Assembly: GCF_000425145.1 (NCBI RefSeq) | Contig: NZ_AULF01000024.1 | Span: 19,430 to 83,429 of the forward strand | Length of the DNA stretch: 64,000 nt | DNA from: Pedobacter glucosidilyticus DSM 23534 | GTDB taxonomy: Bacteria > Bacteroidota > Bacteroidia > Sphingobacteriales > Sphingobacteriaceae | Direction of reading: 5' to 3' | Notes under the pieces: generated by a model | What the model was told of the DNA's origin: nothing | The model's database searches: none | Seen by the model: only the letters and a program-made list of their open reading frames with translations | In this document: positions 43,781 to 53,407 of the stretch, piece by piece | Layout of the letters: each line of letters starts with the position of its first letter | How positions within the stretch are numbered: the first letter of the stretch is position 1 | Made by a program: the position numbers and the translations under genes

Positions 43781-43876
43781 TTATTAATCCACGAAGATTT
43801 AGTTCTGTGATTAATCATTTGTATACACGGCTTAATTCTGAATCAAAATTGTACTTTTGCACAAAATTTTAATATC

Positions 43877-44857
43877 ATGAGCGTACAAAGAGGACCTATT
43901 TCACAGTTTATAGAAAAAAATTACCTTCATTTTAACGCCGCAGCGTTGATGGATGCTGCAAAAGGTTACGAAACCCACCTAGACGAAGGAGGCAAGATGA
44001 TGATTACGCTGGCCGGTGCCATGAGTACTGCAGAGCTAGGAATTTCATTAGCAGAGATGATACGTCAAGATAAAGTTTCTATCATTTCTTGTACAGGAGC
44101 AAACTTGGAAGAAGATATCATGAATCTGGTGGCACACTCTCACTACAAAAGAGTTCCTCATTACCGTGACTTAAGTCCGCAAGACGAGTGGGACTTACTA
44201 GAAAACCACTACAATCGTGTTACAGATACTTGTATCCCTGAGGAAGAAGCTTTTAGAAGATTGCAAAAGCATATACATAAAATTTGGAAGGATGCTGATG
44301 ATGCTGGAGAGCGTTATTTTCCTCACGAATTTATGTATAGAATGTTATTGAGCGGAGATTTAGAGCAGTATTATGAGATAGATCCGAAAAACTCTTGGAT
44401 GTTGGCTGCGGCCGAGAAGAATTTACCTATCGTTGTGCCAGGATGGGAAGACTCTACCATGGGCAATATCTTCGCTTCTTATGTGATTAAGGGAGAAATG
44501 AAAGCAACAACCATGAAAAGCGGTATCGAGTATATGGCTTGGTTGGCAGATTGGTACGTGAAAAACTCAGACGGTAAAGGTATAGGCTTCTTCCAAATTG
44601 GTGGTGGTATAGCTGGTGATTTTCCTATTTGCGTAGTGCCTATGCTCTATCAGGATATGGAAATGGAAAATATTCCTTTCTGGAGTTATTTCTGTCAGAT
44701 ATCAGATTCTACAACTTCTTATGGTTCTTATTCTGGTGCTGTCCCAAACGAAAAAATTACTTGGGGTAAATTAGATATTGATACCCCTAAATTCATTGTA
44801 GAATCTGATGCAACTATAGTTGCACCATTGATCTTTGCATGGCTTTTAAAACAATAA
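43877..44857 (+). CDS. Deoxyhypusine synthase-like family protein
   Basis: A 326-residue member of the deoxyhypusine synthase family, which in eukaryotes and archaea modifies eIF5A and in bacteria often makes homospermidine or has unknown roles. NAD-binding features (TLAGAMSTAELG, SCTGANLEED) and the WGKL segment near the end are present. The family's catalytic lysine, three residues after GGG (GGGVVKHH in the human enzyme), is missing: here the sequence is GGGIAGDF, with G247 in place of Lys. The exact reaction is therefore uncertain. TACTTTTG (43852-43859) may be its -7 box. Confidence 0.82.
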   Translation: MSVQRGPISQFIEKNYLHFNAAALMDAAKGYETHLDEGGKMMITLAGAMSTAELGISLAEMIRQDKVSIISCTGANLEEDIMNLVAHSHYKRVPHYRDLSPQDEWDLLENHYNRVTDTCIPEEEAFRRLQKHIHKIWKDADDAGERYFPHEFMYRMLLSGDLEQYYEIDPKNSWMLAAAEKNLPIVVPGWEDSTMGNIFASYVIKGEMKATTMKSGIEYMAWLADWYVKNSDGKGIGFFQIGGGIAGDFPICVVPMLYQDMEMENIPFWSYFCQISDSTTSYGSYSGAVPNEKITWGKLDIDTPKFIVESDATIVAPLIFAWLLKQ

Positions 44858-44995
44858 ATTAGATATACAAGAATTTTTAGGATGAAAAAATGTGATGCTA
44901 GTCAACCTAAAATAAAAAATGCGTTTTTCATATTATCTAGCGCAATTTTTAATCTTGTTTAGAATGATTTTAAATTATTAAAATCAGTCATCAAA

Positions 44996-45028
44996 TTGTC
45001 AGCCAAAAGGTTTTTAATTTTACTTTTG
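44996..45028 (+). promoter_or_regulatory. act/cox operon promoter
   Basis: TTG (44996-44998), a 22-nt spacer and TACTTTTG (45021-45028) resemble the Bacteroidota consensus. Transcription would begin near 45032 with a leader of about 80 bases before actA. No other promoter-like match of this quality is seen until after coxA. Confidence 0.55.
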
Positions 45029-45110
45029 TGATTCGAAAATGAGGTGAAACACGCAGTTTACTCGCATTTTCAATCAGGAAACATTTAAATTTTAGTATAA
45101 CAAACTCAAT

Positions 45111-46475
45111 ATGAGAAACTTCTCATCTGATTTTAGAAGATTGGTAAGATCCCTTATGATAGTTACGGCTATCACTTTAGGTACTTCGGGTATGGTGTCT
45201 GGGCAAGGAGCTCCTGCGGATTCTACTCAAGCGGCTGGTGCGGCAGCGCCTGCAGCAGGTGGTAGTGCGGTAAATGGAGACCCTGTAGCTGGTGAAGCCC
45301 TTTACAAAGCTAATTGTACTTCTTGTCACGCCATCAATAAGCGTGTGCTTGGTCCGGCTTTGGCAGGTATAAACCAAAAGTACAACGATGAAGCATACTT
45401 GATTAAGTGGATTAAGAACGCTCCGGCCATGGTGGCTTCGGGCGATGAAAGAGCTGTTAAGATTTACGAAGAGTACAACAAAGCAGCCATGACACCTTTT
45501 CCTCAGTTCTCTGACGATGACGTTAGGAACATCTTAGCTTATATACAAGTTGAGGGAGATAAAAAGCCAGAAGCTACTGCTACAGGTGGTACTGCTGGTG
45601 GTGGAGAAGGAAGTGCTGATACTGGTGTAAGCAATTTTATGATCATTGGTCTTATAGCCGTAATCTTAATTGCCTTCTTAGTAATTTTAGTACTTAACCG
45701 CGTTATTGCAACTTTAGAACGTCTTTTATTAAACAAAGGCGAAGCTATTTTAGCAGAAGAAGATGAGGTTGAAGAAGAAGCAAAAGACAAGTTTGCTGGT
45801 TTAAAGAGAATGGCTAAAAACAAGAAACTGGTTTTCTTTGTGGTTTTAGGCTTAGTAGTTTTATTAGCTTCTTTTGGTACGGTAGAAATGTGGAACACAG
45901 GTGTTCATACAGGTTACCAACCCGTACAGCCAATTAAATTCTCTCACCAGTTGCATGCTGGTACCAATCAAATTGATTGCCAGTACTGTCACTCTGGTGC
46001 TTGGAAGTCTAAAAATGCTACCATCCCATCTCTTAACGTTTGTATGAATTGCCACAAATATGTACAAGCTACTGAAAAGTATGATGGAGAAATTTCACCA
46101 GAAATTAAGAAAATCTATACTGCTTTAGATTACAATCCAGAGACACAGGCTTATGGAGATAATCCTCGTCCTATCGAGTGGGTTAGAATTCATAACCTTC
46201 CAGATTTAGCTTACTTCAACCACTCTCAACACGTAAAAGTGGCTGGTATTGATTGCCAAAAATGTCATGGTCCTATAGAGACAATGGAAGAAGTTTATCA
46301 GTATTCTCCTTTAACCATGAAATGGTGTATTAACTGCCATAGAGAAACTGAGGTTAAACATGAAGGCAACGCTTACTATGATAAAGTAATTGCTGCTCAT
46401 GACCAGATTAAAAAAGGTGAGAAAGTTACTGCAGCAGTGTTAGGTGGATTAGAGTGCGGTAAATGTCACTATTAA
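45111..46475 (+). CDS. actA: Alternative Complex III subunit A, multiheme cytochrome c with extra cyt c domain
   Basis: A 454-residue membrane-anchored cytochrome. After a signal sequence, residues about 55-150 are a monoheme cytochrome c domain (heme motif CTSCH). A membrane helix follows (IIGLIAVILIAFLVILVLNRVI) and then another near residue 245. The C-terminal half holds five heme-binding motifs: CQYCH, CMNCH, CQKCH, CINCH and CGKCH, as in ActA of Alternative Complex III. Six hemes are predicted in all. It starts the operon that transfers electrons from menaquinol to cytochrome oxidase. Confidence 0.9.
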   Translation: MRNFSSDFRRLVRSLMIVTAITLGTSGMVSGQGAPADSTQAAGAAAPAAGGSAVNGDPVAGEALYKANCTSCHAINKRVLGPALAGINQKYNDEAYLIKWIKNAPAMVASGDERAVKIYEEYNKAAMTPFPQFSDDDVRNILAYIQVEGDKKPEATATGGTAGGGEGSADTGVSNFMIIGLIAVILIAFLVILVLNRVIATLERLLLNKGEAILAEEDEVEEEAKDKFAGLKRMAKNKKLVFFVVLGLVVLLASFGTVEMWNTGVHTGYQPVQPIKFSHQLHAGTNQIDCQYCHSGAWKSKNATIPSLNVCMNCHKYVQATEKYDGEISPEIKKIYTALDYNPETQAYGDNPRPIEWVRIHNLPDLAYFNHSQHVKVAGIDCQKCHGPIETMEEVYQYSPLTMKWCINCHRETEVKHEGNAYYDKVIAAHDQIKKGEKVTAAVLGGLECGKCHY

Positions 46476-46518
46476 TATTAAATAATTAGCATAAACAATA
46501 CAGTCTTATATAGCTTAA

Positions 46519-49500
46519 ATGGAAAGCACAAAGAAATATTGGAAAGGTTTAGAGGAGCTGCAAAAAACTCCAGAATTCGTAGAAAACAATAAAAACGAGT
46601 TTTCTGAACCGCTTCCTATAGAAGAAGTATTAGAAGGTACCGGATTAGCAGCAGCTACTCCGCGTAGGGATTTCTTAAAAGCAATGGGCTTTGGTTTAGG
46701 TGCTGTTACTTTAGCAGCATGTAGCGAAGCTCCGGTTCGTAAAGCAGTTCCTTACCTGATTAAACCAGAAGATGTAACTCCTGGTATACCTAATTATTAC
46801 GCATCAAGTTATAAAGGTGCTGGTATATTGGTTAAAACTCGTGAAGGTCGTCCTATTAAAATAGAGCCTAATCCTTCTTGCCCTATCAATGGCGGAGGTT
46901 TAGATGCACAAGCGCAAGCTTCTGTTTTAGATCTTTATGATGTTTCTAAACTAAAAGGTCCTTTACTATCTGGTTCAGAAGCTTCTTGGGCTGATGTAGA
47001 TAGTTTCGTAAAAGGAGAGTTAAATAAAGTTCAAGCTTCAGGAAAAGCAATCGCTATTATAAGCTCAACGGTTAATAGTCCTTCTGCTAAAGCGGTTATT
47101 GCAGATTTTATCACACAATATCCTGCTACAAAACACGTAACTGTTGATCCAGTTTCTTACACAGGTATCATTAAAGCAAACGAAGCTAGTTTCGGAAAAG
47201 CTGTTTTGCCTCAATATCATTTTGAAAAAGCTCAGGTAATTGTAAGTTTCGGAGCTGACTTCTTAGGCACTTGGATTTCTCCAACACAATTCTCTAAGCA
47301 ATATGCTAGCAACCGTGATATCAAATCACTAGAAGCTAAAAGAATGTCTAGACACATTCAGTTTGAGTCTGGTATGAGTACTACAGGTACTAATGCTGAT
47401 TCACGTATTGCTATTAAAGTTTCAGAAGAAGGTGCTGCTGTTTTAAGTTTATATGCTGCTTTAACTGGTGCTGCTGTACAAGGTGCAACTTTAAGTAATG
47501 CTGGTGCTGCTAGTGCCATCAAACTTGCAGCTAAAGAATTATTAAATGCTAAAGGAGCTGCTTTAGTAGTTTCTGGTTCTAATGATATTGCTACACAAAC
47601 TGTTGTAAATGCTATCAACGCTTTCTTAGGTGCTTACGGTACTACAATAGATTTAGATAATCCATCATACCAATACACAGGTATAGATACAGATTTTAAT
47701 ACTTTAGTTGCAGATATGAATGCAGGTAAAGTAGGTGCTGTTTTCTTCTTAGAAAGCAATCCTGTATTTACTTATCCAAAGTCAGCAGATTTAGTTAATG
47801 CTTTAGGCAAAGTTGCTTTAAAAGTTTCTTTTGCTGATAGACAAGATGAAACGGCTGCTGTATGTAATGTAGTAGCTACTAACCATAATTATTTAGAATC
47901 TTGGGGAGATGCAAACCCTGTTGAAGGATACTATACTTTAGTTCAGCCAACAATCAACCCTATATATAACACTCGTCAAGCGGAAGAGAGCTTATTAGTT
48001 TGGTCTAATAATCCAGTTCAAGAGTATTATACTTATGTTAAAAACAACTGGGTTAAAACAGCTTTAGTTGCTTCAGGTAAGACTTGGGATGATGTTTTAC
48101 AAACAGGTTCTGTACAATTAGCTGCTAAGCCAGCTGGTGCATATACCTTCGCAGGAAATGTTAATACAGCAGCAGCTTCAATTGCACAAGCATCAAAAGC
48201 AATTGCTAAAGATGTAGAGTTACAAGTTTATGAATCAGTTGCAATTGGTAGTGGTGCACAAGCTAATAACCCATTATTACAAGAGTTGCCAGACCCAGTT
48301 TCTAAAGTAACTTGGGATAATTATGCTGCTCTTAATCCTAAATATGCAGAGTCTTTAGGTATCAATCAATTTGATATTGTTACGCTTAAAGGTGGAGATT
48401 ATTCGATTGACTTACCTGTTTTATACCAACCAGGACAAGCTCAAGGTACAGTTTCTGTAGCTTTAGGTTATGGTAGAGTAAAAGCGGGTAAAGTAGGAGA
48501 TGCGGTAGGTAAAAATGCTTATCCTTTCCTAAGCTATATCAATGGTACTTTACAAGGTGTAAATTCTGTAAGCATCACTAAAACTGGTGGTTTCGAAGAA
48601 TTAGCTCAAACACAAACTCACCACTCTTTTGAGGGTAGAAATGTAATTAGAGAAGCAACCTTTGCGGAGTATAAGCATGACGCTACTCATGGTAGTGGTA
48701 ATCATGGTGCAAAACATAAAACTTACGATTTATGGAACAAGTACGATCAGCCAGGTCACAATTGGGTAATGGCTATCGATTTAAATGCTTGTACAGGTTG
48801 TGGTGCTTGTATAGTAGCTTGTAACGTAGAAAATAACGTTCCAGTTGTAGGTAAAGATGAAGTTCGTCGTCGTCGTGAGATGCACTGGTTAAGAATTGAC
48901 CGCTACTACACTTTCAACGAGGAAGGTAAAAAAGTTACTGAGGAGAAAGAGATTGAAGCTATAGAAGGTACAATGGAAAATGTTTCTGTTGTTCATCAGC
49001 CAATGCTTTGTCAACATTGTGAGCATGCGCCTTGTGAAACTGTTTGTCCTGTATTAGCAACTGTTCACTCATCAGAAGGTTTAAATCACATGGCTTATAA
49101 CCGTTGTGTAGGAACGCGTTACTGTGCAAACAACTGCCCATATAAAGTACGTCGTTTCAACTGGTTTAACTACTGGAATGATTCTCGTTTTGATAACTAT
49201 CTAAACAATGAGTTTACACAGTTAGTGTTAAACCCTGATGTAACTACACGTTTCCGTGGTGTTATGGAGAAATGTTCTATGTGTATTCAACGTATCCAAG
49301 CTGGTAAACTAGAGGCTAAAATTGCTAAGAGAGAAATTAAAGATGGAGACATCAAAGTTGCTTGTCAGCAAACATGCCCTACCAACGCAATTATATTTGG
49401 AGACGCGAACGACCCTAACTCAGAAGTATCTAAAGCATTAAAAAACGAAAGAACTTATTATGTTTTAGAAGAACTTAACGTTCAGCCTGGAGTAGGTTAC

Positions 49501-49539
49501 ATGACAAAAATTACTAACACTGGATTACAGGAAGCTTAA
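46519..49539 (+). CDS. actB: Alternative Complex III subunit B, molybdopterin-oxidoreductase-like iron-sulfur protein
   Basis: A 1006-residue subunit. A twin-arginine-like signal (PRRDFLKAMGFGLGAVTLAAC) directs export, and the adjacent Cys may be lipidated. Residues about 70-700 resemble a molybdopterin oxidoreductase that in Alternative Complex III has lost the cofactor. Residues about 750-960 hold four iron-sulfur cluster motif groups (CTGCGACIVAC, CQHCEHAPCETVCP, CVGTRYCANNCP, CSMCIQRI with CQQTCP). It carries electrons inside the complex. Confidence 0.93.
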   Translation: MESTKKYWKGLEELQKTPEFVENNKNEFSEPLPIEEVLEGTGLAAATPRRDFLKAMGFGLGAVTLAACSEAPVRKAVPYLIKPEDVTPGIPNYYASSYKGAGILVKTREGRPIKIEPNPSCPINGGGLDAQAQASVLDLYDVSKLKGPLLSGSEASWADVDSFVKGELNKVQASGKAIAIISSTVNSPSAKAVIADFITQYPATKHVTVDPVSYTGIIKANEASFGKAVLPQYHFEKAQVIVSFGADFLGTWISPTQFSKQYASNRDIKSLEAKRMSRHIQFESGMSTTGTNADSRIAIKVSEEGAAVLSLYAALTGAAVQGATLSNAGAASAIKLAAKELLNAKGAALVVSGSNDIATQTVVNAINAFLGAYGTTIDLDNPSYQYTGIDTDFNTLVADMNAGKVGAVFFLESNPVFTYPKSADLVNALGKVALKVSFADRQDETAAVCNVVATNHNYLESWGDANPVEGYYTLVQPTINPIYNTRQAEESLLVWSNNPVQEYYTYVKNNWVKTALVASGKTWDDVLQTGSVQLAAKPAGAYTFAGNVNTAAASIAQASKAIAKDVELQVYESVAIGSGAQANNPLLQELPDPVSKVTWDNYAALNPKYAESLGINQFDIVTLKGGDYSIDLPVLYQPGQAQGTVSVALGYGRVKAGKVGDAVGKNAYPFLSYINGTLQGVNSVSITKTGGFEELAQTQTHHSFEGRNVIREATFAEYKHDATHGSGNHGAKHKTYDLWNKYDQPGHNWVMAIDLNACTGCGACIVACNVENNVPVVGKDEVRRRREMHWLRIDRYYTFNEEGKKVTEEKEIEAIEGTMENVSVVHQPMLCQHCEHAPCETVCPVLATVHSSEGLNHMAYNRCVGTRYCANNCPYKVRRFNWFNYWNDSRFDNYLNNEFTQLVLNPDVTTRFRGVMEKCSMCIQRIQAGKLEAKIAKREIKDGDIKVACQQTCPTNAIIFGDANDPNSEVSKALKNERTYYVLEELNVQPGVGYMTKITNTGLQEA

Positions 49540-49563
49540 TATTTAAAATAATAGCATTAAGAT

Positions 49564-51036
49564 ATGGCATCTCATAACGAATCAATATTAAGAGAACCGT
49601 TAATTACAGGAAAGGACATTACGTATGCAAGAATTACGAATGAGGTTCTTTTACCTGTAGAAAATAAACCAAATAAAGCCTGGTGGATAGGCTTTATAGT
49701 ATCAGCTTTAGGCGCTTTACTTTGGGTAGGTGCTGTAAGTTATACTTTCTATTACGGGATTGGAACTTGGGGACTAAACAAGACTGTTGGATGGGCTTGG
49801 GATATCACCGGTTTCGTATGGTGGGTAGGTATTGGTCACGCTGGAACGTTAATTTCAGCAGTACTTTTATTATTCCGTCAAAACTGGCGTAATTCAATCA
49901 ACCGTTCTGCGGAAGCGATGACAATTTTCGCTGTAATATGTGCTGCTACTTATGTAGTATCTCACATGGGGCGTCCTTGGTTAGCATACTGGCCTTTACC
50001 TTTGCCAAACCAGTTCGGCTCATTATGGGTGAATTTCAACTCGCCACTAGTATGGGACGTTTTTGCAATCTCTACTTATTTCTCAGTATCTCTTTTATTC
50101 TGGTATACAGGTCTTTTACCTGATATTGCAACCATTAGAGATAGAGCAACAGGATTGAAAAGAAGAATTTATTCTATACTTTCTTTCGGTTGGACAGGTT
50201 CAGTGAAAACTTGGCAACGTTTTGAAGCAGTGTCTTTAATTCTTGCAGGTGTTTCTACCCCGTTAGTATTATCGGTACACACCATTGTATCTATGGACTT
50301 TGCTACCTCAGTAATTCCAGGATGGCATACAACTATTTTCCCGCCTTATTTCGTTGCTGGAGCTATTTTCTCAGGTTTTGCGATGGTACAAACCTTATTG
50401 TTAATTGCTCGTAAAGTTTTAGGTTTAGAGAATTACATCACCATGTTTCATATAGAATCAATGAATAAAATCATTGTATTAACAGGTTCTATTGTGGGTG
50501 TAGCTTACTTAACAGAGCTATTTATTGCTTGGTATTCTGGTGTTGAGTATGAGCAATATGCTTTCTTAAACAGAATTTCTGGTCCTTACTGGTGGGCTTA
50601 CTGGTGTATGATGACTTGTAACGTAATCACTCCTCAGCTATTCTGGTTTAAAAAGATTAGAACTAGTATTCCTATTTCTTGGGTACTATCGATTATTGTA
50701 AACATCGGTATGTGGTTTGAGCGTTTCGTAATTATCGTTACCTCACTTCACAGAGATTATATCCCATCAAGTTGGGCTATGTTTTATCCAACGTGGGTAG
50801 ATATATCCATCTTTGTTGGCTCAATCGGTTTGTTCTTTACTTTATTCTTATTATTCATCAGAGTATTACCATCAGTAGCTATGGCTGAGGTAAAATTATT
50901 GGTGAAAACTTCTTCTGAACAAAGCAAGAAGAAACTATTAGATGCTGGAGTTATTAAGCCAGAAGAAGCAGAGTATTACAAAGAGTCTTTAACCAAGTTT
51001 GATAGTGTAGATCAGGCAGATTACGCAAAAATTTAA
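49564..51036 (+). CDS. actC: Alternative Complex III subunit C, NrfD-like quinol-binding membrane protein
   Basis: A 490-residue integral membrane protein with about ten transmembrane helices of the NrfD/PsrC family. It has the conserved [24 protein letters not shown] and [14 protein letters not shown] segments and the [16 protein letters not shown] segment. It forms one of the two quinol-interacting membrane subunits. It sits between actB and actD. Confidence 0.93.
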   Translation: MASHNESILREPLITGKDITYARITNEVLLPVENKPNKAWWIGFIVSALGALLWVGAVSYTFYYGIGTWGLNKTVGWAWDITGFVWWVGIGHAGTLISAVLLLFRQNWRNSINRSAEAMTIFAVICAATYVVSHMGRPWLAYWPLPLPNQFGSLWVNFNSPLVWDVFAISTYFSVSLLFWYTGLLPDIATIRDRATGLKRRIYSILSFGWTGSVKTWQRFEAVSLILAGVSTPLVLSVHTIVSMDFATSVIPGWHTTIFPPYFVAGAIFSGFAMVQTLLLIARKVLGLENYITMFHIESMNKIIVLTGSIVGVAYLTELFIAWYSGVEYEQYAFLNRISGPYWWAYWCMMTCNVITPQLFWFKKIRTSIPISWVLSIIVNIGMWFERFVIIVTSLHRDYIPSSWAMFYPTWVDISIFVGSIGLFFTLFLLFIRVLPSVAMAEVKLLVKTSSEQSKKKLLDAGVIKPEEAEYYKESLTKFDSVDQADYAKI

Positions 51037-51038
51037 CA

Positions 51039-51575
51039 ATGAGCAATATCAAGTATATTTTAGGACATTTTGAAGATCCGGATGACATGATGCATGGGAT
51101 CGACAAGCTAAAAGAAAATAATATTAGCATTTATGATGCTTATACACCAATGCCTATACACGGTATAGAAGACAAGCTAGGTGTTAAAAGAAGTAGGTTA
51201 CCCATTGTAGCATTTATATGTGGTATTACTGGAACTTTTACAGCTTTCTCTATGATTTATTATATGATGGTACATGACTGGCCTATGAATGTTGGTGGTA
51301 AACCAGCCTTTGCTTTTCCAGATTTTGTTCCTATCATGTTTGAGTTAACCGTATTATTTTGTGCTTACGGTATGGGTATAGCTTTCTTTTTCAGAACACA
51401 TTTGTTCCCAGGAAGAGCGCCTAGAGTGATGGATTTAAGAGCAACAGATGATCGTTTCATCATTGCAGTTGATGCTAATGAAAATGCAGATCATGATAGA
51501 ATAAATGCGCTATTAAAAGATGCTGGTGCTGTAGAAATTAAGCACAATGAAAGGAGATATGTAAGTTATGAATAA
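51039..51575 (+). CDS. actD: Alternative Complex III subunit D (DUF3341)
   Basis: A 178-residue membrane protein of the DUF3341 family, with two hydrophobic helices (IVAFICGITGTFTAFSMIYYMMV and FVPIMFELTVLFCAYGMGIAFFF) between soluble N- and C-terminal parts (ILGHFEDPDDMMHGIDKLKE; DDRFIIAVDANENADHDRI). It starts two bases after actC and overlaps actE by eight bases. Confidence 0.92.
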   Translation: MSNIKYILGHFEDPDDMMHGIDKLKENNISIYDAYTPMPIHGIEDKLGVKRSRLPIVAFICGITGTFTAFSMIYYMMVHDWPMNVGGKPAFAFPDFVPIMFELTVLFCAYGMGIAFFFRTHLFPGRAPRVMDLRATDDRFIIAVDANENADHDRINALLKDAGAVEIKHNERRYVSYE

Positions 51576-52149
51576 GACCAGTATATTAGGTTTGGCATTC
51601 TTAGCCATTACCGCTATAACCGTGATGAGCTCTTGCAAAGATAAGAGTAAACCAGGTTTAGAGTATGCTCCGAATATGTATGACGCAATAGCTTACAATC
51701 CGGATCAGAAGAACCCAAATTTTGCAGATGGTAAAACAGCACAAGTTCCACCAAGTGGTACCAATCCTGTAGGTTATGCTCGTTTTAACTATCCAGAAAC
51801 AAGAGAAGGTTACGATGCAGCAAGTGCTGGTGTGGTAAATCCACTTCCTGTAACTCAAAAGAATCTAGAAGAGGGAAAACAACTTTATGTTGCTATGTGC
51901 GGCCCTTGTCATGGTCCTCAAGGTAAAGGAAACGGTTCTATTGTAGAATTAGGTAAATATCCTGCGCCTCCATCATATTCAACAGGTGTATCATCAAGAG
52001 GTGGTGCCATGAAGGATTTAACAGATGGTAAAATTTACCATACCATTCAATATGGTATAAACCTAATGGGATCTTACGCTTCGCAACTTTCTCCTGAAGA
52101 AAGATGGCAAGTCGTAATGTATGTTCGTGAATTACAAAAAATACAATAA
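51568..52149 (+). CDS. actE: Alternative Complex III subunit E, monoheme cytochrome c lipoprotein
   Basis: A 193-residue lipoprotein (lipobox VMSSC) with one heme motif, CGPCH, near residue 110, and the axial-ligand Met region NLMGSYASQLSPEERWQVVMYV. It is a periplasmic or membrane-anchored electron carrier of the complex. The start overlaps actD by eight bases, implying coupled translation. Confidence 0.92.
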   Translation: MNKTSILGLAFLAITAITVMSSCKDKSKPGLEYAPNMYDAIAYNPDQKNPNFADGKTAQVPPSGTNPVGYARFNYPETREGYDAASAGVVNPLPVTQKNLEEGKQLYVAMCGPCHGPQGKGNGSIVELGKYPAPPSYSTGVSSRGGAMKDLTDGKIYHTIQYGINLMGSYASQLSPEERWQVVMYVRELQKIQ

Positions 52150-52165
52150 TTGATTAAGATATAAA

Positions 52166-53386
52166 ATGGGAGCTCATCATCATACATACAATTTTTCAGA
52201 GCAGTATGAATTCTCTGGAAAAGCCAAAACTTACAGTTTAATAGCTATCGTTATTGGTATTGCTGCTATAGCTTTTGGTTTCTTAACTGGACACGCAGAG
52301 CGCACTTTTGCTAATCTGTTGTTAATGAGTTATTACTTTACCTGTATCTGCGCTGCTGGATTATTTTTCATAGCCGTACAATTCGTAGCTCAGGCAGGTT
52401 GGTCTGCAGGTTTAATAAGAATACCTCAAGCATTTGCTAAGGTTTTACCTATTGCCAGCATCATTTTAGTAGTCGTTGTAGCAGCTGGTTTATTTAGCCA
52501 CAATCTTTACCACCACTGGAACCATGAGGGTATAACAGATCCAACTTCCCCTAATTACGATGCGTTAATTGCTGGTAAAGCAGGTTACCTAAATGTTCCT
52601 TTCTTCTTAACAAGATTGGTGTTCTTTTTAGCTTTGTATTGCATTTTTGCGGTTCTTTTGCCAAAATTATCTAATAATGAGGATTTAGAAGGAGGCTTAA
52701 ATAGCTACAAGAAAAGTATTAAATATTCTGCCATATTTCTAGTAATCTTTGGATTTACTACTCCAATTTGGGCATTTGATGTAATCATGTCTTTAGAGGC
52801 TCATTGGTTCTCTACCATGTTTGGTTGGTATAACTTCGCTGCAATGTGGGTAACTGGTTTAGCTACCATAGCCATTACAGTGATTTTACTAAAAAAATCA
52901 GGTTACTTAGGTTGGATTAATGAAAATCACTTACATGATTTAGGAAAGTTTGTTTTTGCTTTCTCTATCTTCTGGACTTATGTATGGTTTGCACAGTTTT
53001 TATTGATTTACTATGCAAACATTCCTGAGGAAACTGTGTATTTCTATAAAAGATTTGAGCCTGAATATTTACCATGGTTTTGGGTTAATATCGTTGTGAA
53101 CTTTGTTGCTCCGTTATTAATTTTAATGACTAGAGATGCTAAGCGTAAGACAAATATGTTATTGTTTGTTTGTATCGTTATCATTTGCGGACACTGGTTA
53201 GATTATTATATGATGATTATGCCTGGTACTGTGGAGTCGCATAGAGGTTTCGGAATTATTGAAGTAGGAACGTTTTTAGGATTTGTTGGATTATTTACTT
53301 TCTTCATGTTAAATGCACTAAGTAAAGCTGCTTTAGCGCCTAAGAATCACCCTTTCTTACAGGAAAGTGTACATCATCACATTTAA
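52166..53386 (+). CDS. actF: Alternative Complex III subunit F, second NrfD-like membrane protein
   Basis: A 406-residue integral membrane subunit, related to ActC, with about ten helices. It keeps LNVPFFLTRLVFFLALYCIF, WAFDVIMSLEAHWFSTMFGWYNF and a stretch close to the FWVNIVVNFVAPLLILMTRDAKR region. It completes the act gene set, 22 bp before coxB. Confidence 0.93.
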   Translation: MGAHHHTYNFSEQYEFSGKAKTYSLIAIVIGIAAIAFGFLTGHAERTFANLLLMSYYFTCICAAGLFFIAVQFVAQAGWSAGLIRIPQAFAKVLPIASIILVVVVAAGLFSHNLYHHWNHEGITDPTSPNYDALIAGKAGYLNVPFFLTRLVFFLALYCIFAVLLPKLSNNEDLEGGLNSYKKSIKYSAIFLVIFGFTTPIWAFDVIMSLEAHWFSTMFGWYNFAAMWVTGLATIAITVILLKKSGYLGWINENHLHDLGKFVFAFSIFWTYVWFAQFLLIYYANIPEETVYFYKRFEPEYLPWFWVNIVVNFVAPLLILMTRDAKRKTNMLLFVCIVIICGHWLDYYMMIMPGTVESHRGFGIIEVGTFLGFVGLFTFFMLNALSKAALAPKNHPFLQESVHHHI

Positions 53387-53407
53387 TATTTATAGATACT
53401 TAGAGAT

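Noticed and set aside
41937..43876. Integrative element using the tRNA-Val 3' end as attachment site
   Set aside because: No second copy of the tRNA 3' end and no integrase are visible in the patch.
45111..46475. ActA as two genes wrongly joined by a frameshift
   Set aside because: The reading frame is continuous through the linker and membrane helix, with normal codon use and no stop or start signals between the domains.
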